Origin: Sedimenticola_A sp040506895
GTDB lineage: Bacteria; Pseudomonadota; Gammaproteobacteria; Chromatiales; Chromatiaceae
Reading direction: 5' to 3'
NCBI GenBank assembly: GCA_040506895.1
Contig: JBEVVY010000001.1
Span: 3,085,116-3,149,115, forward strand
DNA length: 64,000 nt
This document shows positions 9,247 through 19,300 of the stretch, piece after piece. The position numbers and the translations under genes are program-made. The notes beneath the pieces were generated by a model that was not told the DNA's origin, made no database searches, and saw only the letters and a list, made by a program, of their open reading frames with translations. The number at the start of each line of letters is the position of its first letter. Positions within the stretch are counted from its first letter, which is position 1.

Positions 9247-10401
9247 CTATTCCCGGGAGAGCAGGGCCAGCCTGCCGTCCAGGTAGCCGGGCAGCCTGCT
9301 GCCGTCGAGCACCTCCAGCAACGCATCGCCCGCCAGCAGCTTGCGCCAGCCGTGAAGAATGTCGAGGTCCCGCTCGCCGATCACCAGCTTCTCCAGCTCC
9401 CGTCGGTTGGCCAGGGCGGTATGGGTGATATTGCCCTCCTCGGCCAGCAGGCGGAGGGCACAGACCAGCAGGTCGGTCTGGGCCTCCTGGTTCGGTGTCA
9501 GCCGGGGCGGTATCGCCTTCTCCCTGGGCCACTGCTCCCGGGGTATCTCTTTTCCCTGTCCGATCAGCTCCAGCAGTGTCTTGCCGTGCCGCTTGATGCT
9601 GCCCGCTTCCAGTCCACGGATACGCTCCATCTGGGAGAGGTTCTTCGGCTGTCGCCGTGATAGGTCCACCAGTACTTCGTCTTTGAGGATCCAGCGCTTG
9701 GGACGGTTGGCGTTGCGCGCGGTGGTCTCGCGCCAGCCCGCCAGCAGCTGCAGTACCGCCAGCTGCCCCCCCTTCAGGTGCTGGCGTCCCTTGATGCGTT
9801 GCCACTCGGACGGGGGGTCTGAGAGATAGGTCCGGGGGTCGGAGAGTATGCCGAAGTCCTCGTCCAGCCAGCGCTCGCGTCCCATCTCCTGCAGCCGGTT
9901 GAGCAGCAGTTCGTATATCTCGCCCAGGTAGATGACGTCGTCCATGGCGTAACGCAGCTGGCTCTCCTGCAGGGGGCGGCGTGCCCAGTCGGTGCGGGCA
10001 TGGCCCTTGTCCAGATCCAGGTCGAGGACCTTCTTTACCAGGTTGCCATAGCCGATCTGGTCACCCAAGCCGAGCAGGGTGGCGGCGAGCTGGGTGTCGA
10101 ACAGCGGTACTGGCAGCCGTTCCCAGAGCAGATGGAAGATCTCCAGGTCCTGGCGTCCGGCATGGAACACCTTGGTGATTTCGGGATCGTAGATGATCTC
10201 CAGCAGGGGTGAGAGATCCTCCAGTGCCAGGGGGTCGACGCAGGCAGCCACCTCGCCGTTTGCCACCTGGAGCAGGCAGAAGTGGGGGTGATAGGTCTTC
10301 TCGCGCACGAATTCCGTGTCCAGGGCCAGCCAGGGGCTGCCGCGCAACTGCTCGCAGAGTCTGTTCAGCTGTTCCGGTGTGTCGACGAAGAGTTCCTGCA
10401 T
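9247..10401 (-). CDS. rnd: Ribonuclease D
   Basis: 3'-5' exoribonuclease for tRNA 3'-end and stable RNA processing. 384 residues, normal length. The DEDDy exonuclease domain (about 1-170) shows Asp 28 and Glu 30 in ALDTEF, Asp 85 in HAGRQD, and the YxxxD motif Y151-D155 in YAMDDV. An HRDC RNA-binding domain follows (about 210-290) and a second helical domain lies at the C-terminus. The start is ATG 10401 giving MQELFVDTPEQ, typical of the family. The upstream gap holds a MITE-like element that lies about 20 bp from the start codon, so the promoter may lie within the element. Confidence 0.95.
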   Translation of the reverse strand: MQELFVDTPEQLNRLCEQLRGSPWLALDTEFVREKTYHPHFCLLQVANGEVAACVDPLALEDLSPLLEIIYDPEITKVFHAGRQDLEIFHLLWERLPVPLFDTQLAATLLGLGDQIGYGNLVKKVLDLDLDKGHARTDWARRPLQESQLRYAMDDVIYLGEIYELLLNRLQEMGRERWLDEDFGILSDPRTYLSDPPSEWQRIKGRQHLKGGQLAVLQLLAGWRETTARNANRPKRWILKDEVLVDLSRRQPKNLSQMERIRGLEAGSIKRHGKTLLELIGQGKEIPREQWPREKAIPPRLTPNQEAQTDLLVCALRLLAEEGNITHTALANRRELEKLVIGERDLDILHGWRKLLAGDALLEVLDGSRLPGYLDGRLALLSRE

Positions 10402-10424
10402 GGGTAATTGCCGTTATGATCTAT

Positions 10425-10688
10425 GGGCCTGTTCACGTTAATTGAATTGTACCTGTTGCCCCTGAAAAAATGCGAATCAAGGCGCGAGGCGCGCGGTTTG
10501 GTCGCTCCATATAAGCAACGAGCAACGCAGAGTCGCGTTTTTTCAGGGGCAACCCGAAGGGCAGCGGCCATTTTTCCGCTCAGCGGCGTTATCAGTCGCT
10601 TATGTATGCGCATACACGGCGCTCCTTATGCCTTGCTGAACGAAAAAATGGCCGCTGCAGGCATAATTCAATTGACGTGAACAGGCCC
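10425..10688. mobile_element. MITE-like element, 264 bp, with inverted terminal repeats
   Basis: Ends are 24-nt inverted repeats beginning GGGCCTGTTCACGT (10425-10448 and 10665-10688) with one mismatch. Inside are two further hairpins: arms 10455-10474/10534-10553 (starting GTTGCCCCTGAAAAAA) and 10561-10578/10641-10658 (starting GCAGCGGCCATTTTT). No ORF encodes a transposase. A second, truncated copy with 116 of 119 matching bases occurs at 24848-24966. A TA dinucleotide sits near each boundary (10422-10423 and 10690-10691), which would fit a TA-targeting IS630/Tc1-type parent, but the exact ends are ambiguous. It fills the space between divergent rnd and the 10772 gene. Confidence 0.7.
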
Positions 10689-10771
10689 ATACAAGGCTGG
10701 CAAGGATAACACTGAACCGGGGTGTAGTATGATGCGGGTTTGATGATTGAGATCTGTCCGGGCTTCCTGTG

Positions 10772-11284
10772 ATGAGACTGCTGAACGTTTTTATCGATAT
10801 CTGCCTGCTGAGAGCAGGCCCCCAGGATCTTCCGGCATCCAGGTTCCTGATGCTTTGGACAGCGGTCCTCGGCCTGATCACCGGCACAATCGTGATCGTG
10901 GGCGATTTCGGCGGTCCGGCGAATGCCCTGATGGCCCAGCTGATGGACCTGGTCCTGGTCGTGGTCCTGCTGCGCATCGGCCTGGAGTTCACCGGCCGGC
11001 AGGCGCGCTTCGTGCAGTCCGCAACGGCCCTGTTCGGAGCCGGTGTCATGGTCAACCTGGTGAGCATGCCGCTGCAACTGATGATCGGCGAGGATCCCGC
11101 CGCGAGCCCTCTTGGACAGATCGGTGTGCTGCTGTTCCTGTTCCTGGCCGTATGGGCCATCGTCATCATCGCCCATATCCTGCGCCACACCTTCCAGATC
11201 ACGTTCCTCGGCGGGTCGGCGCTGGCCATTCTCTATTTCTTTCTGATCAACGGCCTGGTGCAGGCGTTGTTCCTGGCTGGATAG
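10772..11284 (+). CDS. Predicted inner-membrane protein
   Basis: A 171-residue hydrophobic protein (counting a GTG at 10769; ATG 10772 is adjacent and equally possible) with about four to five transmembrane helices: roughly 28-46, 55-70, 82-105, 118-138 and 148-168. No catalytic motif is seen. It stands 17 nt upstream of mpl and is probably cotranscribed with it. I do not recognise the family beyond a small uncharacterised membrane protein. Confidence 0.7.
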   Translation: MRLLNVFIDICLLRAGPQDLPASRFLMLWTAVLGLITGTIVIVGDFGGPANALMAQLMDLVLVVVLLRIGLEFTGRQARFVQSATALFGAGVMVNLVSMPLQLMIGEDPAASPLGQIGVLLFLFLAVWAIVIIAHILRHTFQITFLGGSALAILYFFLINGLVQALFLAG

Positions 11285-11301
11285 TTCATACAGGCCCCGA
11301 G

Positions 11302-12672
11302 ATGCATATACATATTCTAGGAATCTGCGGCACATTCATGGGTGGTATCGCCCTGCTGGCGAGGGCCATGGGACACCGGGTGAGTGGCTCCGACGCCAAT
11401 GTCTATCCGCCCATGAGCACCCAGCTCGAAGAGGCGGGTATCCAGCTGATGGAGGGTTTCGAGCCGGAGCACCTGAAACCGGCGCCGGACTGCGTGGTGG
11501 TGGGCAATGCGATGTCCCGGGGCAACCCGGCGGTGGAGTGCATGCTGGATGCGGGGCTGGCCTACGCATCCGGCCCCCAGTGGCTGGCCGAGCATGTGCT
11601 GCGGGAGCGCTGGGTACTTGGCGTGGCCGGTACCCACGGCAAGACAAGTACCGCCAGCCTGCTGGCATGGATACTGGAAGATGCCGGCCTGGCGCCGGGG
11701 TTTCTGATCGGCGGCATTCCCCAGAATTTCGGTCTATCCGCGCGCCTGGGTGAGACACCCTTTTTCGTGGTGGAGGCCGACGAGTACGACACCGCCTTCT
11801 TCGACAAGCGCTCCAAGTTCGTTCACTACCGTTCGCGTACCCTGGTGCTCAACAACCTGGAGTTCGATCACGCGGATATCTTCGATGACCTGGGAATGAT
11901 CCAGCGCCAGTTCCACCACCTGGTGCGCACCGTTCCCGGCAACGGCCTGATCGTGGCGCCCTCCGGGGACAGGGCGCTGGACGAGGTTCTGGAGATGGGG
12001 TGCTGGACCCCGCTGGAGCGGTTCGGCCGGGATGATGGTGCCCAGTGGCAGGCAGAGCTGCTGACCGCTGACGGCAGCTGTTTCGACGTACTGTTCGATG
12101 GGAAGATCCAGGGCAGGGTGGACTGGGATCTGACCGGGCGCCACAGCGTGGACAATGCCCTGGCGGCTATCGCGGCGGCACGTCACGCCGGTGTGCCGTC
12201 GGCGGCGGCGATCGATGCCCTGGGCAGGTTCCGCAACGTCAAGCGCCGCATGGAGCTGCGTGGCCGGGTGGATGGTATCTGCGTATACGACGATTTTGCA
12301 CACCACCCGACGGCGATCGAGACCACCCTCGGCGGTCTGCGGGCCCGGGTGGGGGAGAACCGGATCATCGCGGTACTGGAGCCGCGCTCCAACACCATGC
12401 GCATGGGGGTGCATGCGGCCCAGCTGCCCGCATCCCTTGCGGCGGCTGACCGGGTGCTGGTCTACTCGCCACCGGCCCTGGACTGGGATGCCGGGGGTGT
12501 GTTCGCGGAGATGGGCGACAAGACCCGTGTCTACGGGGCGGTGGACGAAATCGTCTCGGAGGTGGCGGCGGATGCCCGTAGCGGGGACCATGTGCTGGTG
12601 ATGAGCAATGGCGGCTTCGAGAATATTCACCAGCGACTGCTGGATGCATTGGAGGGGATTCGTCATGAGTGA
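11302..12672 (+). CDS. mpl: UDP-MurNAc:L-alanyl-gamma-D-glutamyl-meso-DAP ligase
   Basis: Mur-ligase-family enzyme that recycles murein tripeptide by attaching it to UDP-MurNAc in an ATP-dependent reaction. 456 residues, as in E. coli (457). Motifs: N-terminal GICGTFMGG, the ATP-binding GTHGKTST (about 111-118), and YDDFAHHPTAI (about 331-341) in the C-terminal domain. The frame stays open far upstream into the previous gene, but ATG 11302 gives the family N-terminus MHIHILGICGT. The last 8 nt overlap ubiX, so the two genes are translationally linked. Confidence 0.95.
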   Translation: MHIHILGICGTFMGGIALLARAMGHRVSGSDANVYPPMSTQLEEAGIQLMEGFEPEHLKPAPDCVVVGNAMSRGNPAVECMLDAGLAYASGPQWLAEHVLRERWVLGVAGTHGKTSTASLLAWILEDAGLAPGFLIGGIPQNFGLSARLGETPFFVVEADEYDTAFFDKRSKFVHYRSRTLVLNNLEFDHADIFDDLGMIQRQFHHLVRTVPGNGLIVAPSGDRALDEVLEMGCWTPLERFGRDDGAQWQAELLTADGSCFDVLFDGKIQGRVDWDLTGRHSVDNALAAIAAARHAGVPSAAAIDALGRFRNVKRRMELRGRVDGICVYDDFAHHPTAIETTLGGLRARVGENRIIAVLEPRSNTMRMGVHAAQLPASLAAADRVLVYSPPALDWDAGGVFAEMGDKTRVYGAVDEIVSEVAADARSGDHVLVMSNGGFENIHQRLLDALEGIRHE

Positions 12673-13282
12673 CCAGAAACAGCCGGTTGCACTGGCCATT
12701 ACCGGCGCCTCGGGCAGCGCCTACGGGCTGCGCCTGCTGGAGTCCCTGCTGGCTGCCGGTCACAGGGTCTACCTGATGGTGTCGGATGCGGGGCGCATCG
12801 TGATACCCACGGAGACGGGTATCGAGCTGCCCGGTGAGCCGGATGAGATCGGGGCCTTTTTATCCCAACGATACGGGGCTGCCGAGGGCCAGTTGCAGGT
12901 CTTCGGTCGCGACCAGTGGACGGCACCGGTGGCCAGTGGTTCCAATGCACCCCGGGCGATGGTGGTCTGTCCCTGTTCCACCGGCACCCTGTCGGCCATC
13001 GCCAGTGGCGCCAGCAACAATCTTATCGAGCGGGCTGCCGATGTGGCGCTGAAGGAGCAGCGCAAGCTGATCCTCGTGGTGCGCGAGACCCCCCTCTCCG
13101 CCATCCACCTGGAGAACATGCTGAAGCTCGCCCGGCTGGGTGTGGTGATCATGCCGGCCAGCCCCGGCTTCTATAACCGGCCATCATCCCTCGATGAGCT
13201 GGTGGATTTCATGGTCGCCCGGGTGCTGGATCATCTCGGTGTCGAGAGTGGACTGGCCCCGCGCTGGGGCGAGTCGGAGTGA
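12665..13282 (+). CDS. ubiX: Flavin prenyltransferase UbiX
   Basis: Makes the prenylated FMN cofactor used by UbiD decarboxylases in ubiquinone synthesis. 205 residues. The N-terminal Rossmann motif ITGASGSAYGLRLLE (about 12-26) binds FMN; VVCPCSTGTLSAIASG and VVRETPLS are further signatures. ATG 12665 has GGAGGGG about 7 nt upstream and overlaps the mpl stop by 8 nt; an earlier GTG in frame is within mpl and unlikely. The following gene overlaps by 4 nt, so mpl-ubiX-13279 form one unit. Confidence 0.95.
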   Translation: MSDQKQPVALAITGASGSAYGLRLLESLLAAGHRVYLMVSDAGRIVIPTETGIELPGEPDEIGAFLSQRYGAAEGQLQVFGRDQWTAPVASGSNAPRAMVVCPCSTGTLSAIASGASNNLIERAADVALKEQRKLILVVRETPLSAIHLENMLKLARLGVVIMPASPGFYNRPSSLDELVDFMVARVLDHLGVESGLAPRWGESE

Positions 13283-13878
13283 CCGCCTCCCTGGAGCTGC
13301 CGCTCTTTCCCCTGCACACAGTACTGTTTCCCGGTGGCGTGCTGCCCCTGCGGATCTTCGAGCCCCGTTACCTGGAGATGGTAAGTGACTGTCTCAGGGA
13401 GGATCGCCTATTCGGTATCGTTCTGATCAGCGAGGGCGAAGAGACCGGTCGTGCCGCCGCGTTCCACAACCTGGGAACCCTGGCGCGGATCACCGACTGG
13501 CAACAGGAGGATGATGGGCTGCTCGGCATCACCTGTACCGGTGAGCGGCGTTTCAGGATTCTAAGCAGCGCGGTGGGTGACAACCAGCTTGTCACCGCGC
13601 GGGTTGAACTGCTTTCCGACCACCCCTCGATGCCGGTTCCTGAAGCGTTCGGCTACCTGAAGGCGCTGCTGGAGCAGATGCTCTCACTGACCGGTCGCTC
13701 GGGGCTGGAGATGCGTGACGATGCCGCCTGGGTGGCCGGAAGAATGGCCGAGATCCTGCCCATCGAGATGCAGAGAAAGCAGCGGCTCCTGGAGATGGAC
13801 GAGCCCCTGGAACAGCTGGCTGAAGTTGCGGCCGAGGCGGCGGAGCTGGCCCGAAGGCCCGAAAGTAGCGCTCACTGA
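13279..13878 (+). CDS. Lon N-terminal (LON substrate-binding) domain protein
   Basis: A 199-residue stand-alone LON_substr_bdg domain protein. The start ELPLFPLHTVLFPGGVLPLRIFEPRYLEMV is diagnostic (written here in part: LFPLHTVLFPGG, RIFEPRYL). There is no AAA+ or protease domain, so it is not Lon itself; such proteins are common and their role is unclear. GTG 13279 overlaps the ubiX stop (GTGA). It ends tail to tail with the minus-strand fusion gene, overlapping its 3' end by 7 nt. Confidence 0.88.
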   Translation: MTASLELPLFPLHTVLFPGGVLPLRIFEPRYLEMVSDCLREDRLFGIVLISEGEETGRAAAFHNLGTLARITDWQQEDDGLLGITCTGERRFRILSSAVGDNQLVTARVELLSDHPSMPVPEAFGYLKALLEQMLSLTGRSGLEMRDDAAWVAGRMAEILPIEMQRKQRLLEMDEPLEQLAEVAAEAAELARRPESSAH

Positions 13879-15854
13879 GCCCTGATCAGAACCCTGTCAT
13901 TTCTGGCTGAAACCTGCTGCGCAGGCAGTGCAGAAAGGTCAGACAGCAGGGTCTCGTAGGGCTCGCCGAAGTCGTGGCTGGTTTCGGCAAAGGTCAGCAG
14001 GCCGGCGGCCTGTACCTTCTGCTGGGCGGCGACATTGCCCAGCCAGAGCGGGATATCACCCGGTGTCAGCCTTGCATGGGCAGTCCACAGCCGCAGCACC
14101 AGGCGCCGGTTTTCAGAGATCGGCTTCTCCAGTGTCAGGCTCTCATGCTCTGCCCCGTGGACCTGGGGCAGGATGGGCAGCGATTCAAGCTTCAGGCTCG
14201 GTGAGAGCAGCTTCAGCATATCCTCCCAGCCAGGCCCTTCTGCAACTCTCCAGCCCGCACGGCCGAGTTGCTCCGACAGCCATCCGGGGTCACCGGCAAA
14301 CTGCAGGTTGAGGGGGTGATCCAGCCTGCCGCGGGTGTCCTGCCGGGTGGCGGGAAGTCTTTCCCATTCGTTTGACCACCAGGTTGCCGCGGTCATCTCC
14401 GTGGTCTCTGTCCTCGGGCTGTATTGCGCGATCCGCTGCTGGTGGTTGAGGGAGCTCTCGATGCCCATGGCGGCCACGAGTATGCAGGCCGTGGCGGCAG
14501 AGAGTCCCCGCCAGTGGGTCTCCGGGTGGGCATGGCGGTGATAGGCGATGCCGAGGAGGGCGATCCAGATCACGCCGAGGGTGATGCTGCCCAGCACATC
14601 GCTCAGCCAGTGAACGCCCAGGTAGAGCCTGGAGAGGCCGACCGCCAGTGCCAGGGATGCGGCCACGGCGTAGGGCAGCCATCGCCAGCGCGGTTGAATG
14701 GGGCGGGCAATGATCACCGACAGGAAGCCATAGAGCACTACCGCCTTGAGGGTGTGACCGCTGGGGAATGAGTCCGCGTCCATTGCATATCCCAGGACTT
14801 CGGGGCGCGGTATCTGCAGGCCGTGCTTCAGCAGGGGGGGCACGATTACGGCAAAGCCCACCGCGGCCAGCCAGTAGAGGGTGGTTCTGCGGTGCCGGTG
14901 CCAGACCAGGAAGATCAGCACACCCAGGGTCAGGGCGATGACGATGGGGGTGTCGGTCAAGCGGGTGAGGGTGACCATCAGGTGATCCGCCCAGGGGGTG
15001 CGCAGGCTCTGCAGGGCGTGCAGCACCGTGTGATCGATAGTGGCGAGGGCGCTGCCTTCCAGTACCGCCCCAAGCAGCAGAGCGAACAGCGCGGTGGCCA
15101 GCAGCAACAGGCTGGCGAGAATCGACAGCCCCTTCGCCTCAGGGTGCTCCGGGTCGGCCAGGGCAGCGGCGATATCACCCACCTTGGGATGCATGCGGCT
15201 CCAGCGCAGGGTTGCCTGCACCCAGTTGCCGGCGTGGGGGTGCATCAGGGCAAACAGGCCCTTGGCCAGCCTGAAGGCGAGCCAGATGAGCAGGGCCAGC
15301 AGGAGCAGCAGGATCACCAGCCTGAAAGCGACCTCGGATGCCAGTTCCAGGGAGGCGCCGAACACCATGCCCGGAAGCAGGTAGGCGGGTGCCCAGACCA
15401 GGGCGGAGAGCACGTTGGCGACAAGGAAGCGCCAGGGTTGCATGCCCATCATGCCGGCCACCAGCGGGATGATGGCGCGCACCGGGCCGAAGAAGCGGCC
15501 GAAGGCGACGCTCTTGCCGCCGTAGCGGTCGAAGAAGGCGATACCCTGGTCGAGGCTCGTGGGATAGCGGGTGAAGGGCCAGATGCCGGTGAGCCTTTCC
15601 CGGTAGTGGTAGCCGAGCCAGAAGCTGAGGCCGTCACCGGCCACCGCGCCGGCCACCGCCCAGGCCATGGCCGCGGCGAAATCGATGGCGCCGGCCGCGA
15701 TCAGGGCGCCGATACCGAACATGATGACTACACCGGGCACGATCAGGCCGACGATGGCCAGGGATTCGCTCATGGCGACCAGAAAGATGACCGCCCCGGA
15801 CCAGAGAGGGTGCAGGCTGACCCAGTCGAGCAGTTGATAGAAGTAGTCGGTCAT
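13872..15854 (-). CDS. DedA - PAP2 phosphatase - LssY C-terminal fusion membrane protein
   Basis: 660-residue polytopic protein with three modules. Residues 1-200 are a DedA/SNARE-associated domain (GRFFGPVRAIIPLVAG; ExxxxxxP-type motif in SESLAIVGLIVPG). Residues about 245-440 are a PAP2 acid phosphatase: KHGLQIPRP, PSGHT and SRLYLGVHWLSDV give the K-x6-RP, PSGH and SR-x5-H motifs with catalytic residues intact. Residues about 480-660 resemble the LssY C-terminal domain. DedA proteins are lipid scramblases and PAP2 enzymes dephosphorylate lipid pyrophosphates such as undecaprenyl-PP, so the fusion may couple lipid flipping with dephosphorylation; that is inference. Monocistronic; converges with the 13279 gene. 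Confidence 0.88.
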   Translation of the reverse strand: MTDYFYQLLDWVSLHPLWSGAVIFLVAMSESLAIVGLIVPGVVIMFGIGALIAAGAIDFAAAMAWAVAGAVAGDGLSFWLGYHYRERLTGIWPFTRYPTSLDQGIAFFDRYGGKSVAFGRFFGPVRAIIPLVAGMMGMQPWRFLVANVLSALVWAPAYLLPGMVFGASLELASEVAFRLVILLLLLALLIWLAFRLAKGLFALMHPHAGNWVQATLRWSRMHPKVGDIAAALADPEHPEAKGLSILASLLLLATALFALLLGAVLEGSALATIDHTVLHALQSLRTPWADHLMVTLTRLTDTPIVIALTLGVLIFLVWHRHRRTTLYWLAAVGFAVIVPPLLKHGLQIPRPEVLGYAMDADSFPSGHTLKAVVLYGFLSVIIARPIQPRWRWLPYAVAASLALAVGLSRLYLGVHWLSDVLGSITLGVIWIALLGIAYHRHAHPETHWRGLSAATACILVAAMGIESSLNHQQRIAQYSPRTETTEMTAATWWSNEWERLPATRQDTRGRLDHPLNLQFAGDPGWLSEQLGRAGWRVAEGPGWEDMLKLLSPSLKLESLPILPQVHGAEHESLTLEKPISENRRLVLRLWTAHARLTPGDIPLWLGNVAAQQKVQAAGLLTFAETSHDFGEPYETLLSDLSALPAQQVSARNDRVLIRAQ

Positions 15855-15919
15855 CTTTACGGGGGACGGGTTGCCTGGCGATCAGCCAGGTCGCGCAGTA
15901 TGGCCGGGCTATCCACCTG

Positions 15920-16177
15920 TCACGCCTCTTCCTGTATCGCCCCTTTGCTGAACACGATCCGGTAGCCGCGCTTGAGCTGTGCGTCGCGGAACTTGGAGAG
16001 GGCCCTCTCGGCATCTTCCCTGTTATCGAAATGGGCCTGCTTCACCGCGCCTCTTTTACCCTGCAGACCCGATTCGCGCACCAGCGTCCAGCCGCCCAGC
16101 AGGTCCTGCTGCAGGTGGAGATGGTAGAACCGCAGCGGCTGCTCCGGTATGTGTGGGGTCTGCATGTAGATGCGCAT
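15920..16177 (-). CDS. Small WGR-domain protein
   Basis: An 85-residue protein made almost entirely of a WGR-like domain: GGWTLVRESGLQGKRGAVKQAHFDNREDAERALSKF (in part GGWTLVRES, HFDNREDAE) and a closing RGYRIVF. WGR domains occur in bacterial MolR-like proteins and eukaryotic PARPs, where they bind nucleic acid ends. The frame is open upstream to 16360, but that extension is AT-rich and unlike the domain, so ATG 16177 is chosen; ATG 16165 is an alternative. No clear ribosome site is visible. Function unknown. Confidence 0.75.
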   Translation of the reverse strand: MRIYMQTPHIPEQPLRFYHLHLQQDLLGGWTLVRESGLQGKRGAVKQAHFDNREDAERALSKFRDAQLKRGYRIVFSKGAIQEEA

Positions 16178-16378
16178 GATTCGGCTTGGATTTTTATCTG
16201 GTGCTACATTTGGCCTAAAAATATTTTGTTTTTCAACAAAAACCTTACTGGTTACAAATAAATAAATGGTATTTTGGGGGTTAAGGTTTAGGTGTGGAAG
16301 TGCCGATAGATATCGATAATCACTTAAAATAAGAAGAGCAAGAATAGGGATCGTTTTCACGGGGACTACACAGGGAAT

Positions 16379-19300
16379 ATGAATCAGCTCTCGATGGACT
16401 CAGTGAGCGGCATGGCGGGAACCCTGATGTCAGGTGCATATGACATCGTGACTGTACTGCTCTCCATCATGATGGCGGTGATGGCGGCCTATGCCGCCAT
16501 CGAACTGGTGGTTGGACGGCCTTCCGATCGCCCGGGCAGGTATCGCCTGAGAGTGTTCGGGGGTGCCCTGACACTCGGGTTCGGTATCTGGTCCATGCAC
16601 TTCGTGGGCATGCTGGCCTACAGGCTTCCTGTCGACGTCTACTACGACATCCCCGCGGCCCTGGCCTCCATGATCCCCGCATGGATAGGTTCGGGGATCG
16701 CTTTCTCGCTGATCGTCCGTAAGCGAACAGGGCAGCTGTCGCTCCTGGTCGCCGCAATGGCGATCGGCCTGGCCATCTCAGGCATGCACTACATCGGCAT
16801 GGCGGCCATGCGCCTTCCGGCCAGCATGAGCTATAACGCCATTCTGTTCGCGGCTTCGATAGCAGTGGCCGTTTTCGCCTCCTATGTCGCGCTCAGACTG
16901 GTCCTGGCTCTGAGGAGCAGGAGTGAGGCGGTGTTGTGGGTGAAGCAACTCACCGCTGCCATACTGGGGCTGGCAATAGCCGCGATGCACTACCTCGGTA
17001 TGGCCGCTGTTGAGTTCCGCTGGCTGGATGTGCCACCTGAAACAGTGCCCGGAATCTCCCTTGTGGATCTGGACTGGCTGTTCGCCCTGATTGCCATCCT
17101 CTTTTTCATTGTCGTGCTGATTTTCGGTTCCCGTGACCGCTATTCGGAACGCGGCATGAGCCTGAGTGCAAAAGCGGCGGTCATCGCTGCGCTTGCGGTG
17201 GCGATCAGCACGGTGACGGTGGGCGTGATCACCTACAGGTTCGTCAGCGATCTCCTGCTGCGGGAGAAGGTGGAGGAGCAGGGCGCTTTTCTCGCCAGCG
17301 AGGTGCGTGAACTCTCGACCATGATGGTCTCTCTCGAAGAGGATGTGCGTTTCTTCTCCCGGTTACCCCAGTTGAGCAGTTTTCTACAGCGATACAACCA
17401 GGCCTTTATGCAACCCGGAAACCATGATGACGAGCTCGAACACCTGGCAGAGAGACTGCCGGTGCTGTTCAGGCAGTTTCTCTTCACCCGTTCCCGCTAC
17501 CTGCAGGTGAGACTGGTCGGGATCGTCGATGGCGGCCGGGAGGTGATCCGTGTCGAGCGCATGGGTGATGAGGTCATCGTCGTGGAAGCGTCAGGGCTTC
17601 AGCAGAAGGCGGGAGAGCCTTACTTCGAGAAAACCCTCTCCCTTGCCCGGGACGAAGTCCACTTCTCCGATCTCAGTCTCAACCGGGAGTATGGGCGTAT
17701 TGCGGAGCCCCGCACCTGGGTGCTCAGGGCCTCGTCACCTGTCTTCTCCCGCTCCGGTGAGCCCCTCGGTTTTTTTATTATCAACGTCAACTTCAGCGCA
17801 ATCTTCCAGGAGTTGCTCTCACTCGTCGAACAGGGTGGCAGCAGGGCGGGCTACATCGCGGACAGGGATGGAAAACTGTTGGTGTCTATGGATCCCCGCG
17901 CAAGCGCCGGGACCATGGAAGCGTTCCCTGGCCATCTCTATAATCTCTATGAAGGTGTGGCAGGGTTGTTCATGGATGCGCGCGCCGAGAAGGACTTTTC
18001 CGGCCTGGTCGACTCGGCGGGAAAGATGTATGCCCTGAACATCAGCAAGTTCCACTTTGCGCCAAGGGATCCTGGCCGGTTCATCGCCATTGCCCAGGCG
18101 CTGCCCTACGAGGAGCTCGAGGGTCTGGTGAGGCCCGTGCGCGACCGGGTGCTTCATATTGTGCTGGTGATGTCGTTCCTGACCGCATTTATCGGTGCCA
18201 TCCTGGTACGGGGTGCAGTATTTCCACTGATACGTATCAGCAGGGCGGCAGAGGTGTTTTCGCAAGGGAGCGAGGCCATCAGCCTGCCACCTTCGAGCCA
18301 GGGGGGGGAAATAGGCGCCCTGTCCAAGTCGTTCAGAATAATGGTGCAGAAGTTCAGTGACCGCGAGTTCGCCCTGAGGAGCAGTGAGGCGCTGGTACGC
18401 AACATCCTGGACAAGGCCGGTGAGGGGATCATTACCACTGACGGCCGTGGCGTCATCGAGACGTTCAATCATGCCGCCCAGGAAATATTCGGCTACACAG
18501 AGAGCGAGGCGGTCGGTTCCAGTGTCGGCATGCTGATGCCTGCTGTCTACCGGTCCCAGCATGATGAACAGATGCGCTCACACCAGCAGGCCCCCAGCCC
18601 GCACCTGGTCGGTCTCACCCGCGAGGTGGCGGGGCAGCGGAAGAGCGGGGAGACGTTTCCCCTGGAGATCACCGTGACCGAACTGGCCGATCAGGATGGA
18701 CACAAGTACGTGGCCCTGATGCGCGATGTCTCCGATCGCAAAAAAGCGGAGGAGGAGTTGCGCCTGGCGGCCCAGGTGATGGATTCGTCGCTGGAGGCGA
18801 TTGTCATCACCGATGCCAACGAGATAATCCGTGCCGTAAACCCGGCCTTTACCGAGATCACCGGCTACAGTCAGCAGGAGGTGATCGGAAGTAAGCCGAG
18901 CATGCTGGCGTCGGGCCGTCACGACAAGCGTTTTTTCAAGGAGATGTGGCATGCCATCGATACCCATGGCAAGTGGCAGGGGGAGATCTGGGATCGACGC
19001 AAGAGCGGTGAGGTCTATCCCAAGTGGCTGAGTATCACATCCATCAAGAATGACGATGGCGAGGTGAGTCATTACGTGGGTATCGCCTCGGATATCACGG
19101 AACTCAAGCAGTCCGAAGAGCGACTGGAGCACCTGGCCCACTACGATCCGCTGACTGAACTGCCCAACCGCATGCTGTTCCAGGATCGCCTGACCCATGC
19201 CATCGCCCAGTGCCATCGCAACAACGGTCAGCTTGCGCTGCTGTTCGTGGACCTGGACCGCTTCAAGTCGGTTAATGACAGCTTCGGACACGAGGTGGGG

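Noticed and set aside
8954..9805. 283-residue minus-strand frame overlapping rnd and a lipoprotein gene
   Set aside because: Low-complexity Gly/Ala/Pro/Arg composition, no motif, and it overlaps RNase D in another frame. RNase D is certain.
10747..12672. A 641-residue fusion with Mpl at its C-terminus
   Set aside because: The first 185 codons are out of frame with a good membrane-protein gene and unlike any Mur ligase. Mpl starts at 11302.
14823..15965. 380-residue plus-strand frame opposite the DedA-PAP2 fusion
   Set aside because: Antisense shadow with Gln/Gly/Asp-rich composition and no motif.
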